Source: Peronospora farinosa (taxonomy: Eukaryota; Oomycota; Peronosporomycetes; Peronosporales; Peronosporaceae). From it: a DNA stretch of 64,000 nt. Both the position numbers and the translations under genes were made by a program. Shown here one piece after another: positions 10,599 through 20,794 of the stretch (positions within the stretch are counted from its first letter, which is position 1; the number at the start of each line of letters is the position of its first letter). A model generated the notes under the pieces. It saw nothing but the letters and a program-made list of their open reading frames with translations. It was not told the DNA's origin and made no database searches. Location: positions 62,001 to 126,000 of the forward strand of contig CANTFK010000979.1 in assembly GCA_947646735.1 (NCBI GenBank), given 5' to 3'.

Positions 10599-13117
10599 AT
10601 GGTGCGCGTGCCCGGATCTTCGGAAGAAGCGGGATTTCACCGCGAGTCCCAAGACGATAAAGATGTTCATGTCAAGAAGGAGCACAAGACCGAAGAGCCG
10701 CTGGAAGACCGATCGCCAGTGACTCAAGAAGAAAAAAACAAAGGATCGAAGGACCGACCGAACCTTGGGAGGGGCCCGGGCAACATGGTCGAGGTTGAAC
10801 TTATTGAATATAAACCTAAATACCCTCCCTATGTCCTCGTAGAGGACACCTTGGGTCATGACGCCTATCATGATCCAGAAGACCATCAGCCGACGGTGAA
10901 AACCGAGAGGCTAAGGTCCCCAAAAAACAAAAAAAACAAGATCGCGCAATCCAAGCCGACAAAGTTCCGGATGAAGGCGCCAGGAAACACCAAGTCGATA
11001 GGCCCCGAGAAGTCAGGACTGGCGTCATGGACAGACGCTGATGTCACGAGGGCCTACCACCAACGCAAGCTGAACGCGTTCCTGGAGAGCGACCCCGTCG
11101 CAAAGATCCTGGAGATCCGGCAGCTGGGTCAACTCACTGGGCCGGTGTCGACCCTGCCACGGCTGCACTCCGTCACGGACGCGATCACAGCGCTGGTCAC
11201 CATGCTTCGTGAAGCGAACATGGTCGCAGGTCGGTTCGACCGGACGATCTGCTATCCCTGGGATTCGACAGAATCACAACAACGTTAGAGCATATGCACA
11301 AGCGTCTGTCGATCCTGGTGGGTACCACACCAGCAACGGAGCACCCACCTCTGGTGACACCTACACACATGCGGTCCAACGACAGCCAGATGACGCTTCA
11401 AGACATCACGGTGGGTCCCCACATGTACGGAGCCGCCGGCCACCCAGGGGCGAATCAAGATCCATCCCAACACCTGACGTCAAGCGGCCAAATAGCAGCA
11501 ACCCCATGGTCTCCAGGATCGTCCTCGACTGGATCGGTCACTAGGATGCCCCTAGGAGCAACTGGGGCGGCGCTGCTCCAGGACCGAGCGCGCAGCGCGG
11601 GCCACGTAGTCTCGAAACGGCGACGCGTGGCAAGAATGAAAATCATTCCGATTTTCAGCCAATGGAAAATCAACAAGAGAAAAAATTGGAGTTTGCTCTG
11701 CCCCGTGACGAAGATGCTGGGGGGGGGGGGAAAGACCTACCTACCCGGTAGGTGATCTGCAGACCCTCTTCGACGCGGCGATGGCAAGATTTTTGAATGA
11801 ACGCCAAGTACCGCGGGCACACCCTAACGGGAGTGTAGCAGGAGGAAGACCAGAGGCGCAAAGGACGACCGCTAACCACGACCAGCATCCAGGCATACAA
11901 ATGCCAAGAGGCCACACGATGACCGACGTCGATATGGAATCCGTCGGTTCCTGTGAGTTCGACCCTGACAACATGGATTTGAGGGGACCTCAGTCGATGA
12001 TGGCGAACGCAGCGTTGGGACAGATACCAAATATGGTCCCTCGTATCAAACACTCGGCGACCTCGAAAGAAGAGACCAATACGAAGACAGAGCGCGCATC
12101 TGGGTATCAACGGTCAAGACAGCATTTATAAGAGACCAAGCACCAGATGACGAACGATGTCTCGTTGTGGAAGGTTTCTGACTGGACCGGCACAGAATTG
12201 GTACCGTCAATTGGGTCGCTCAGTCCGAGGAAAATGGAAGGACCTAATGCAAGAATTCATGATTCGGTTCTGTGGCACGGGGGTACCGGTCGCCCGTCAG
12301 TACTACCATGCGAAGAAAAGATCGGAAGAGACCCCGCTGGATTATCTGTACCGCCTGAATGTGCTTGTACTCAGGGCGAATGTGAAGATTAAGGATGGGT
12401 CGCCCAAGATTCAGAAGGATCATGTCGATCACTACATTTTGACGGTGGACGACCCGGAGCTAGCAGACAAGTTGACTATGTTGCGTCTGGCGGATGTAGA
12501 AGAATTGGAGGAAGTATTGACAGCATGTCAGCGGACGAAGGCACGACGAGGCAAGATGTTGTTTGGATCAAACAAGTTTCGTCAGAAGGCACCGGCACTA
12601 CCAGACAGGCCGAGAGATATGAACCGCCGCTCCATACATGCAGTGCGGACGCCTGGAAGACTCGAGCTCTGAAGATTCCAGCCCAGACTCTTCAGAGAAC
12701 GAAGGAGATCTAACGCGTGTCTACCTTATGGAGAAAGAAGCAGGGAGGGACCCAAGTATGAGGTTCTCAAAGAATCTACCGACCAGGGAGGACGACCAAC
12801 ATCACCAGGCAGTGGACCAGCGACCCGGCCCGTCATCAGCGACCCCAAATACGAGATGTGCTTATTGCGGGTCCAAGAAACATGGAGATCTGAATTGTTG
12901 GAAAAGATTGACCTGCGACCGCTGTGGAAGGAAGGGTCACTAGTCTGATCGCTGCCTGTTTGTATGCCGCATTTGTGGAGAGATTCATGAGATTGGGAAG
13001 TGCCAGATGGAGGGCTTTTGCAATTTGTTCCGTCAATGGTACAACCCAGCCAAGCATGCAGGGATGTTCCCGGAGAAACTCGAGAAGATGGCAAATGAGG
13101 ACGCTTTCCAGGCTTGA
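10599..13117 (+). pseudogene. Outer element D Gag, frameshifted
   Basis: Gag starts at the first base after the LTR. The N-terminal part (10599-11288) is charged and Lys/Pro-rich, then stops after STESQQR. The reading continues in other frames through 11,209-12,130. A retrotransposon-gag core follows in 12157-12640 (NWYRQLGRSVRGKWKDLM, RCGRK further on). Three zinc-knuckle-like motifs lie at 12,855-13,010: CAYCGSKKHGDLNC, CDRCGRKGH broken by a stop, and CRICGEIHEIGKC. The ORF ends at the TGA of 13115-13117. The stop near 11288 is shared with the inner copy. Confidence 0.85.
10600..10617 (+). promoter_or_regulatory. Candidate primer-binding site overlapping the Gag start codon
   Basis: The sequence TGGTGCGCGTGCCCGGAT begins one base after the LTR and starts with TGG. 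Its complement ends in CCA and would fit a tRNA acceptor and T-stem. The Gag ATG at 10599 shares its TG with the site. The inner copy has the same layout at 19568. Confidence 0.55.
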
Positions 13118-13256
13118 ATCTGTACGAGCCGAACATTCTAATTGTTGTATCTTTTCATATGTGGAAAACAGCCCAAGGGGTAGATGGGTATTCCAGTTAA
13201 GATTGAAAATATATCGAAGATTGTAAATTACCCTGTGGTCCATGTTGCTTCTTTGA

Positions 13257-13457
13257 ATGAGCCTAATAATTTTTTTTCGAGAAAATGCAGTAATGGAGTT
13301 GGACTTATTGCCAGGCGAGTCTAGGGGGTACTGGAAATACCACGCCCCTACTAAATGGTTCAGGAAAGCGAAAGCCTCTGGAAAGGTCAACAATAACCAT
13401 GCAAATTTGTTGTTCGATACTGGTGCCGAGATATCCATCCTGGATATCGTCTTTGCT
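13257..13457 (+). pseudogene. Outer element D protease, N-terminal part, cut at 13457
   Basis: The reading has LLFDTGAEISILDI, the retropepsin active-site Asp-Thr-Gly box. It is cut six residues later by the inserted block. The missing remainder resumes at 27967 on the same strand. Confidence 0.85.
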
Positions 13458-14148
13458 TGGACCACAGGGTAATTTACAATCTTCGATATATATCCAATCT
13501 TAACTGGAATACCCATCTATCCCTTGGGCTGTTTTCCACATATGAAAAGATACAACAATTAGAATGCTCGGCTCGTACAGATTCAAGCCTGGAAAGCGTC
13601 CTCATTTGCCATCTTCTCGAGTTTCTCCGGGAACATCCCTGCATGCTTGGCTGGGTTGTACCATTGACGGAACAAATTGCAAAAGCCCTCCATCTGGCAC
13701 TTCCCAATCTCATGAATCTCTCCACAAATTCGGCATACAAACAGGCAGCGATCAGACGAGTGACCCTTCCATCCACAGCGGTCGCAGGTCAATCTTTTCC
13801 AACAATTCAGATCTCCATGTTTCTTGGACCCGCAATAAGCACATCTCGTATTTGGGGTCGCTGATGACGGGCCGGGTCGCTGGTCCACTGCCTGGTGATG
13901 TTGGTCGTCCTCCCTGGTCGGTAGATTCTTTGAGAACCTCATACTTGGGTCCCTCCCTGCTTCTTTCTCCATAAGGTAGACTCGCGTTAGATCTCCTTCG
14001 TTCTCTGAAGAGTCTGGGCTGGAATCTTCAGAGCTCGAGTCTTCCAGGCGTCCGCACTGCATGTATGGAGCGGCGGTTCATATCTCTCGGCCTGTCTGGT
14101 AGTGCCGGTGCCTTCTGACGAAACTTGTTTGATCCAAACAACATCTTG

Positions 14149-14212
14149 CAATACTTTAGGTCATCCAGATAATTATATGTCAATATAATTATCTGGATGA
14201 CCTAAAGTATTG
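14149..14212. repeat. Perfect 30-bp-arm palindrome made of cob sequence
   Basis: The arms are 14149-14178 and 14183-14212 with a 4-base loop. The right arm is the cob codons for [10 protein letters not shown] on the minus strand. The left arm is its inverted copy and touches the gag junction. Confidence 0.9.
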
Positions 14213-14372
14213 GGATAATAAAAAATAAAAATAAAAAATATTAAAAATAATATAATTAAACCAAATAAATCTTTTGTATAAAAATATGGATAAAAGGGTA
14301 TATTTTCTGTTTTTAAAGTAATACCTAGAGGATTGTTAGAACCAACTTCATGTAATAAAATTAAATGTATAA
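14183..14372 (-). pseudogene. cob: Mitochondrial cytochrome b fragment
   Basis: The minus strand reads [16 protein letters not shown], then [14 protein letters not shown] and [10 protein letters not shown]. These are conserved internal blocks of cytochrome b, the quinol-oxidising core of complex III. About 60 codons are present. Both ends are cut: the right one by a join into rps3, the left one in the palindrome. Confidence 0.9.
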
Positions 14373-14378
14373 CATAAT

Positions 14379-14712
14379 TTAAATTTTTTTAATTTTTTTT
14401 ATAACCTTTTTTTTAAAAAATTTTGAATTTAATGAGATATTTAATGGTTTAAAAAAAATCCATAATTTTATACTGCAAATTCCAGAAGGTGTTTTAAATT
14501 CATTAAAATGGTATTTTATATCATATTCCAATGTATTTAATGGTATTTTACCTTTTTGAAAAACCATTTTTTTTTCCTTTTGGATTTATTTAAACGACCT
14601 TTAAATTGTAAACGATATCCAATAAAATTTGAAAACATTTTAAAAAATTCTTGAAGCATATTATCTATATTATTTATAAATTTTTTATGTGTTTTTTTTC
14701 TTTCTAATGTTT
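14379..14712 (-). pseudogene. rps3: Mitochondrial rps3 C-terminal fragment
   Basis: The minus strand reads FKGRLNKSKRKK, then KGKIPLNTLEYDIKYHF and GICSIKLWIFF. These match the C-terminal domain pattern of ribosomal protein uS3 (GRLNGA, GRVPLHTLRA, GVKVWIF). The N-terminal half is missing. Confidence 0.85.
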
Positions 14713-14719
14713 GTTTATT

Positions 14720-14895
14720 TATGTAGGTGTTCGAGGTTTCTTAGATAAAATTTCTGTAGATAAAATTTCAATATTTGAAACAAATTGGTTAAATTTTATA
14801 AAAAATAATCATGTTACTATTTTAGAAGAAGCTTTCTTTAGGAGCCATATCAAAAAACAGTTTTTTAGAAGCTTCATCTTCAAGAGGGTTGAATA
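14720..14895 (+). pseudogene. atp1: Mitochondrial atp1 C-terminal fragment
   Basis: The plus strand reads YVGVRGFLDKISVDKI, then NWLNFIKNNHVTILEEAF, the C-terminal helices of the ATP synthase alpha subunit. The reading then passes into unrelated sequence (about 14840 on) that shifts to another source before its stop at 14896. Confidence 0.8.
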
Positions 14896-14928
14896 AAATA
14901 CCGTTCAGTTCAGCCATTTCATGAAATA
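14829..14928 (-). pseudogene. Unidentified coding-like fragment within the mitochondrial mosaic
   Basis: The minus strand is open for about 34 codons and reads like protein (MAELNGILFNPLEDE, then SKKLFFDMAPKESFF, then a stop). I do not recognise it. It is less AT-rich than its neighbours. Confidence 0.35.
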
Positions 14929-14930
14929 GT

Positions 14931-15283
<353 letters not shown>

Positions 15284-15509
15284 GAATTCTTGAAATTTTA
15301 AATAAACGATAAATACTTTTAGAACGTCCAGTTAAAACACATAAATTTTTAATTCTAGTAATTGATGAATTTTGATCAAAAAAAAACCATTTTTGTTGCA
15401 ATTTCCATCGTAAATTTTTTTTAATATTTAAATTTTTTGAAATAATTTTTAATGTTAATCTATTTTTTTCTAAATTTTTAAATAAATAACGTTGTTTAAT
15501 GCAAGACAA
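15284..15509 (-). pseudogene. rps14: Mitochondrial rps14, C-terminus replaced
   Basis: From 15509 the minus strand reads MSCIKQRYLFKNLEKNRL, then [20 protein letters not shown], the zinc-free mitochondrial form of uS14. The usual ending is gone. The frame runs on into antisense cox1 (to 15120), which explains the strange tail. The start overlaps the neighbouring unknown ORF, so the 5' joint is also a fusion. Confidence 0.85.
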
Positions 15510-15772
15510 GATGCTATAATTAAATACTTGTATAAATTGTTATTATTTTGTGTTTTTTCTGGATTTAAATTTTCTTTTTCTTCAAAATTTAAGTCTTCTT
15601 TTTCTTCTAATAATTCTGTTTTTAAGTCTATAATGTCCTGTTTATTCAAAAAATTTAAATTAAAAAGATCTAAATAAAAGATAATATAATTTAAACTTAT
15701 AATTAAAATAATACTTATAATGATTTTTATATTTTTTTGTAATAATATTTGTAATTTTTTTGTTAATTTCAT
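15470..15772 (-). CDS. Unknown mitochondrial ORF, shorter paralogue
   Basis: A 100-codon ORF has an N-terminal amphipathic or hydrophobic segment (about residues 12-38) followed by a Glu/Lys-rich stretch. It resembles the N-terminal half of the ORF at 15839 (KKLQI, then DLFNLNFLNKQDIIDLK against DPFDLNFFNKRDILDLK). Oomycete mitochondrial genomes carry such lineage-specific ORFs. It is fused into rps14 at its 3' end. Confidence 0.5.
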   Translation of the reverse strand: MKLTKKLQILLQKNIKIIISIILIISLNYIIFYLDLFNLNFLNKQDIIDLKTELLEEKEDLNFEEKENLNPEKTQNNNNLYKYLIIASCLALNNVIYLKI

Positions 15773-15838
15773 AATTTTTAATTGTTTTTAAATTATTAAA
15801 TATTATAAGAGTTAATATTCAAAAAAAATTAAAAAATT

Positions 15839-16390
15839 ATGGAATTAATAAAAAAATTACAAATAAAATTACAAACAAAATTAGCAGAAAATTTAAAAAT
15901 TATTACAAGCATTCTAATAACTTTAAGTTTGAGTTCTATTATCCTTTATTTAGATCCTTTTGATTTAAATTTTTTTAACAAAAGAGATATTCTAGACTTA
16001 AAAGAAAATTTAGAAGAAAAAGAGGATTTAAAAAAAGAGGATTTAAACTTAGAAAAAAAAGAAGAAAAGACTAATAATAATATCTATTATTATTTATTAG
16101 CAGCCAGTGTTGTAGTGGTAGGTGGTATAGTTTTATATTGTTACTTTAATGATGGTTCAAATAACCCTGATTTAATAAAAGAGGGTTTTGAGGATATATT
16201 AAAAACATTAAATGCAAGATATCATGAATATTTTCTTGATCCAGACACGGGGCGTACAGGAACACTTTTCAGAAAAGTCATTTATCGTGGTATGCCAAAC
16301 GAGTATAATATTTATCCACCATCATCCATTTCAGCAACAGATCACTTTAAACCATTTGTTCATAGACAAATAGATCATAGACAAGCGATA
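15839..16390 (+). CDS. Unknown mitochondrial ORF, longer paralogue
   Basis: The reading has two predicted membrane segments (about residues 20-42 and 85-102) separated by a Glu/Lys-rich linker, then a soluble part with DPDTGRTGTLFRKVIYRG. It ends by running into rps8 sequence in another frame, so the native C-terminus is missing. It lies head to head with its paralogue across 66 bp. Function unknown. Confidence 0.5.
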
Positions 16391-16755
16391 CTCTTTCAAA
16401 TTTATTTTCAAAAATAAAAAACGGTTACTTAGCAAAAAAATCAAAAATAGTTCAACAAAAGTCAAAACAAAGTATAAATATTTTAAATATTTTAGTTAAA
16501 GAAGGTTTTATAAAAAGTTATAAAATAAATTCAAAAAATCAATTAGATATTTATTTAAAATATAGAAAAAATAAAGCAGTTATTATTGAAATAAAACGTT
16601 TATCAAAACCTGGAAAACGTTTATATATAACTAATAAAGATTTATATAAGAATAAAAAAGGATTTTATATTATTTCGACATCAGTAGGTATTTTAACAGA
16701 TTTACAAGCTAAAAAATTAAATGTAGGTGGCGAATTAATTTGTAAAATTTTTTAA
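16387..16755 (+). pseudogene. rps8: Mitochondrial rps8, nearly complete, start missing
   Basis: The frame opens with DTLSNLFSKIKNGYLAKKSK, typical of uS8 after the initiator. It continues through RLSKPGKRLYI to GFYIISTSVGILTDLQAKKL and GGELICKIF, the conserved C-terminus, then a stop. The first residues are replaced by the unknown ORF. Confidence 0.9.
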
Positions 16756-16764
16756 AATAAGATT

Positions 16765-17111
16765 ATGTTTAAAATATTAAAAAAAATACCAAAATAAAAA
16801 ATAAAATTTTTTTAAAAAGTCCTTTAGGAAATATTAAACTTTTTTTTATCGATAAAATTTTTATTTTTCCTCAAAAAATAAAAATTTTTAGTAAAAAGAA
16901 AACAATTTTTTTTGAAACATCTTTAGGTTTATTATCTTTAAAATTTATTAATAATATTTATTTTTTTATCAAAAAAAATAAATTATTAATAAATTTTAAT
17001 ATAAAAAATAAAAAAAATATTTTAAATTTATATAATAAGTTAATTAAAATAAAAATAAAAGGTGTTTTACAAGGTTTTAAAATTAGTTTACTTTTTATAT
17101 TAATTATTTAA
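16765..17111 (+). pseudogene. rpl6: Mitochondrial rpl6, frameshifted and cut
   Basis: It begins MFKILKKIPK and stops at once. After a one-base shift in an A/T run it continues SPLGNIKLFF, then TSLGLLSLKFINN and KGVLQGFK, the pattern of uL6 N-terminal half. The C-terminal half is missing. The gene lies 9 bp after rps8; rps14-rps8-rpl6 is a natural ribosomal cluster, which suggests this piece of the mosaic is collinear with mtDNA. Confidence 0.75.
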
Positions 17112-17206
17112 TAGTAATTTTTAAAATAACAAAATTTTATAATATACTATAACATTCTTATATTAATGTTTATTTTATCTTAAAGGATATAATTTTTTTA
17201 TTGTTT

Positions 17207-17289
17207 GGAGAAAGTAGGATTTGAACCTACGTAGAACTTAATTCAACAAATTTACAGTCTGCCGCTTTTAACCACTCAGCCATTTCTCC
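17207..17289 (-). tRNA. trnY: Mitochondrial tRNA-Tyr (GUA)
   Basis: This is 83 bases. The acceptor GGAGAAA pairs with TTTCTCC, the anticodon loop is CTGTAAA with GTA, a long variable arm is present as in class II tRNA-Tyr, and the T-arm is GGTTCAAAT. Confidence 0.9.
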
Positions 17290-17309
17290 TTTAAATAATA
17301 AATTATTAT

Positions 17310-17380
17310 GTGATTAGTGGGACTCGAACCCACAAAGTTTACTTGGAAGATAAAAGATTTACCAATTAATCTATAATCAC
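17310..17380 (-). tRNA. trnG: Mitochondrial tRNA-Gly (UCC)
   Basis: This is 71 bases. The acceptor GTGATTA pairs with TAATCAC, the anticodon loop is CTTCCAA with TCC, the stem TTTAT/GTAAA pairs, and the T-arm is GGGTTCGAGTCCC. Confidence 0.88.
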
Positions 17381-17459
17381 AGAGAAAAATGTCGATTCTA
17401 TTATTATCCCCATTAATTTAACAATGGAAATACCAAATACTGCCTTTGGGTCCATTAAA

Positions 17460-17528
17460 GCAAAAAAAGGGACTCGAACCCTCAACATTAGAATGGTAAT
17501 ATTGTTTTAAAATATTCAAACCAAAAAT
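17460..17528 (-). tRNA. tRNA remnant, identity unclear
   Basis: A T-arm (GGGTTCGAGTCCC) and a possible D-arm are visible. The anticodon stem closes on an 8-base loop (ACCATTCT) and the 5' acceptor strand has no partner. It is likely a broken tRNA gene. Confidence 0.45.
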
Positions 17529-17547
17529 AAAATTTATTGTTTTTTGT

Positions 17548-17606
17548 AAATTAAAATTAACTTTATTTATATATCCTTTTTATATAAATAAAGTTAATTT
17601 TAATTT
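17548..17606. repeat. Perfect 26-bp-arm AT-rich palindrome near the numt right end
   Basis: The arms are 17548-17573 and 17581-17606 with a 7-base loop. It lies 36 bp from the right junction. It has no coding content, so it may be a native mitochondrial hairpin. Confidence 0.85.
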
Positions 17607-19568
17607 AAACATTCTTAAATTAATTTAAAAATTTTAGGAAAATCGTCGTGCCTTCGTCCGCTGACATGCTGTCAATACTTCCTCCAATTCTTCTACATCC
17701 GCCAGACGCAACATAGTCAACTTGTCTGCTAGCTCCGGGTCGTCCACCGTCAAAATGTAGTGATCGACATGATCCTTCTGAATCTTGGGCGACCCATCCT
17801 TAATCTTCACATTCGCCCTGAGTACAAGCACATTCAGGCGGTACAGATAATCCAGCGGGGTCTCTTCCGATCTTTTCTTCGCATGGTAGTACTGACGGGC
17901 GACCGGTACCCCCGTGCCACAGAACCGAATCATGAATTCTTGCATTAGGTCCTTCCATTTTCCTCGGACTGAGCGACCCAATTGACGGTACCAATTCTGT
18001 GCCGGTCCAGTCAGAAACCTTCCACAACGAGACATCGTTCGTCATCTGGTGCTTGGTCTCTTATAAATGCTGTCTTGACCGTTGATACCCAGCTGCGCGC
18101 CGAGAGTTTGATACGAGGGACCATATTTGGTATCTGTCCCAACGCTGCGTTCGCCATCATCGACTGAGGTCCCCTCAAATCCATGTTGTCAGGGTCGAAC
18201 TCACAGGAACCGACGTATTCCATGTCGACGTCGGTCATCGTGTGACCTCTTGTCATTTGTATGTCTGGATTCTGGTCATGGTGAGCGGTCGTCCTTTGCG
18301 CCCCTGGTCTTCCTCCTGCTACACTCCCGTTAGGATGTGCCCGCGGTACTTGACGTTCATTCAAAAATCTTGCCATCGCCGGGTCGAAGAGAGGTCTGCA
18401 GATCACCTACCGGGTAGGTAGGTCTTTCCCCCCCCCCAGCATCTTCGTCACGGGGCAGAGCAAACTCCAATTTCTTCTCTTGCTGATTTTCCATTGGCTG
18501 AAAATCGGAATGATTTTCATTCTTGCCACGCGTCGCCGTTCCGAGACCCCGTGGTTCCTGCTCCGCGCTGCGCTGCGCGCTCGGGTTTAGAGCAGCGCCG
18601 CCCCAGTAGGGCCGAAAGGCATCCTAGTGACCGATCCAGTCGAGGACGATCCTGGGGACCATGGGGTTGCTGCTATTTGTCCGCTTGGCATCAGGTGCTG
18701 AGATGGGCCTTGCTTCGCCCCTGGTGGCCGGCGGCTCCGTACATGTGGGGACCCACCGTGATGTCTTGAAGCGTCATCTGGCTGTCGTTGGACCGCATGT
18801 GTGTAGGTGTCACCAGAGGTGGGTGCTCCGTTGCTGGTGTGGTACCCACCAGGATCGACAGACGCTTGTGCATATGCTCTAACGTTGTTGTGATTCTGTC
18901 GAATCCCAGGGATAGCAGATCGTCCGGTCGAACCGACCTGCGACCATGTTCGCTTCACGAAGCATGGTGACCAGCGCTGTGATCGCGTCCGTGACGGAGT
19001 GCAGCCGTGGCAGGGTCGACACCGGCCCAGTGAGTTGACCCAGCTGCCGGATCTCCAGGATCTTTGCGACGGGGTCGCTCTCCAGGAACGCGTTCAGCTT
19101 GCGTTGGTGGTAGGCCCTCGTGACATCAGCGTCTGTCCATGACGCCAGTCCTGACTTCTTGGGGCCTATCGACTTGGTGTTTCCTGGCGCCTTCATCCGG
19201 AACTTTGTCGGCTTGGATTGCGCGATCTTGTTTTTTTTGTTTTTTGGGGACCTTAGCCTCTCGGTTTTCACCGTCGGCTGATGGTCTTCTGGATCATGAT
19301 AGGCGTCATGACCCAAGGTGTCCTCTACGAGGACATAGGGAGGGTATTTAGGTTTATATTCAATAAGTTCAACCTCGACCATGTTGCCCGGGCCCCTCCC
19401 AAGGTTCGGTCGGTCCTTCGATCCTTTGTTTTTTTCTTCTTGAGTCACTGGCGATCGGTCTTCCAGCGGCTCTTCGGTCTTGTGCTCCTTCTTGACATGA
19501 ACATCTTTATCGTCTTGGGACTCGCGGTGAAATCCCGCTTCTTCCGAAGATCCGGGCACGCGCACCAT

Positions 19569-20748
19569 TGTGATGGAGTGGGTTCTCAAAATTGTATGAT
19601 GAGACCCCAAACCACTCACTGTGCCGGACTGCCGACTGTCGGAGGGGGTACCCCGATGCCGCGTATGAACCTTCTTCTCACCTTGTGTACCCGTCGGCTG
19701 GCGGGTTGCACTCTTCGGAGGACTTAGTGAGTTTATATGGACGTCTGCTTTGAGGGAGTTAGACCTGGGGGGGCTCGAGTGGATATGCTTCACTCGGTGG
19801 GCCGGTAGGTGGCCACTCGATCGACCTTGTCGAGAGTGAACTTAGAGCCAAATTCTTCAGGGGCGCTTGTCGTCCCTGACCTTTTCCTTCTGTTTCAGGG
19901 GTATTAACCACCTGACCTTTACGTTGCTCCCGGACCTTGAGGTGAGGGAGACCGCTTCCGATAGCGGGTCTTGGGTGGTGTTGCTACTCGAACGAGCTCA
20001 CCGTCCAAATATATCCTGGAGCTCTATTCGCCCTTGAACTTCGCTACGCAACTGTCTTCGACGGGGGGCCAAAATATATCCCTTCCCGGAACAGTGAGTA
20101 ACTTAGAACAAGTCCTTCTTGGGTGACGGAGTCGTGCCACGTAGATCGCTCTTGTGTCTGACCACACGCCTGTCTTCAACGGGGGGGCCAAATATATCCC
20201 TTCCCCGGAACAGGCGTGTGGCCAGAATAGAGTTCCTTTACAGCGCGACGAAGACTTGCCAAGTAGATCGCAAATTGAGTAGTATTTAATATAGTCCTAT
20301 CCATTTAACTCCTTTACTCTATCCTTGCCTGAAGCTCTGATTCCTTGCTTCGACTGGTCTGACCTTGTATTAACTGGTCAGGAGTGGCTGAACCCCGAGG
20401 GGCCGAGGTCGACCGACGAGGGACCGGGTCGACCAATGAGGGACCCAGGTCTACCAATGAGGGACCGGGTCGACCAATGAGGGACCCAGGTCGACCGATG
20501 AGGGACCGGATCTACCAACGAGGGGCCAGGTCGATCAATGAGGGGCCATGATCAACTCCCTTTGGTACCGGTTAACCGGTATCCTGATACTGATTTTTTT
20601 CTGTGGGTCCTGCGGATTGTTCTCCACCAACGGTCGCTCCCCATCGAGGCCCCTGTCTCTCTGGTCTCCTGTCCCTGACCCACGGTCTATGCTCCGAATC
20701 CAACTGGATTATGGGGTCCCCAAATCGCAAAAACAGCACTTCACCACA
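19569..20748 (-). mobile_element. Single LTR of the inner circular copy
   Basis: It reads TGTGGTG to CATCACA on the minus strand, 1180 bp. It is shared by the antisense-ORF side and the gag side, as in a one-LTR circle. The gag-proximal part matches the outer 5' LTR (CCATCACA; CATATAAACTCACTAAGTCC). The ORF-proximal part matches the outer 3' LTR (TTTTTGCGATTTGGGGACCC). Confidence 0.9.
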
Positions 20749-20794
20749 GCCGCCCCCTGCACTTGCTCAGCCGTACAACGGATTGAGCACGCGC

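Noticed and set aside
10440..10886. 148-codon minus-strand ORF in the D 5' LTR and gag
   Set aside because: It is a shadow frame of the LTR end and the Gag N-terminus, with the same shadow at 19281-19727.
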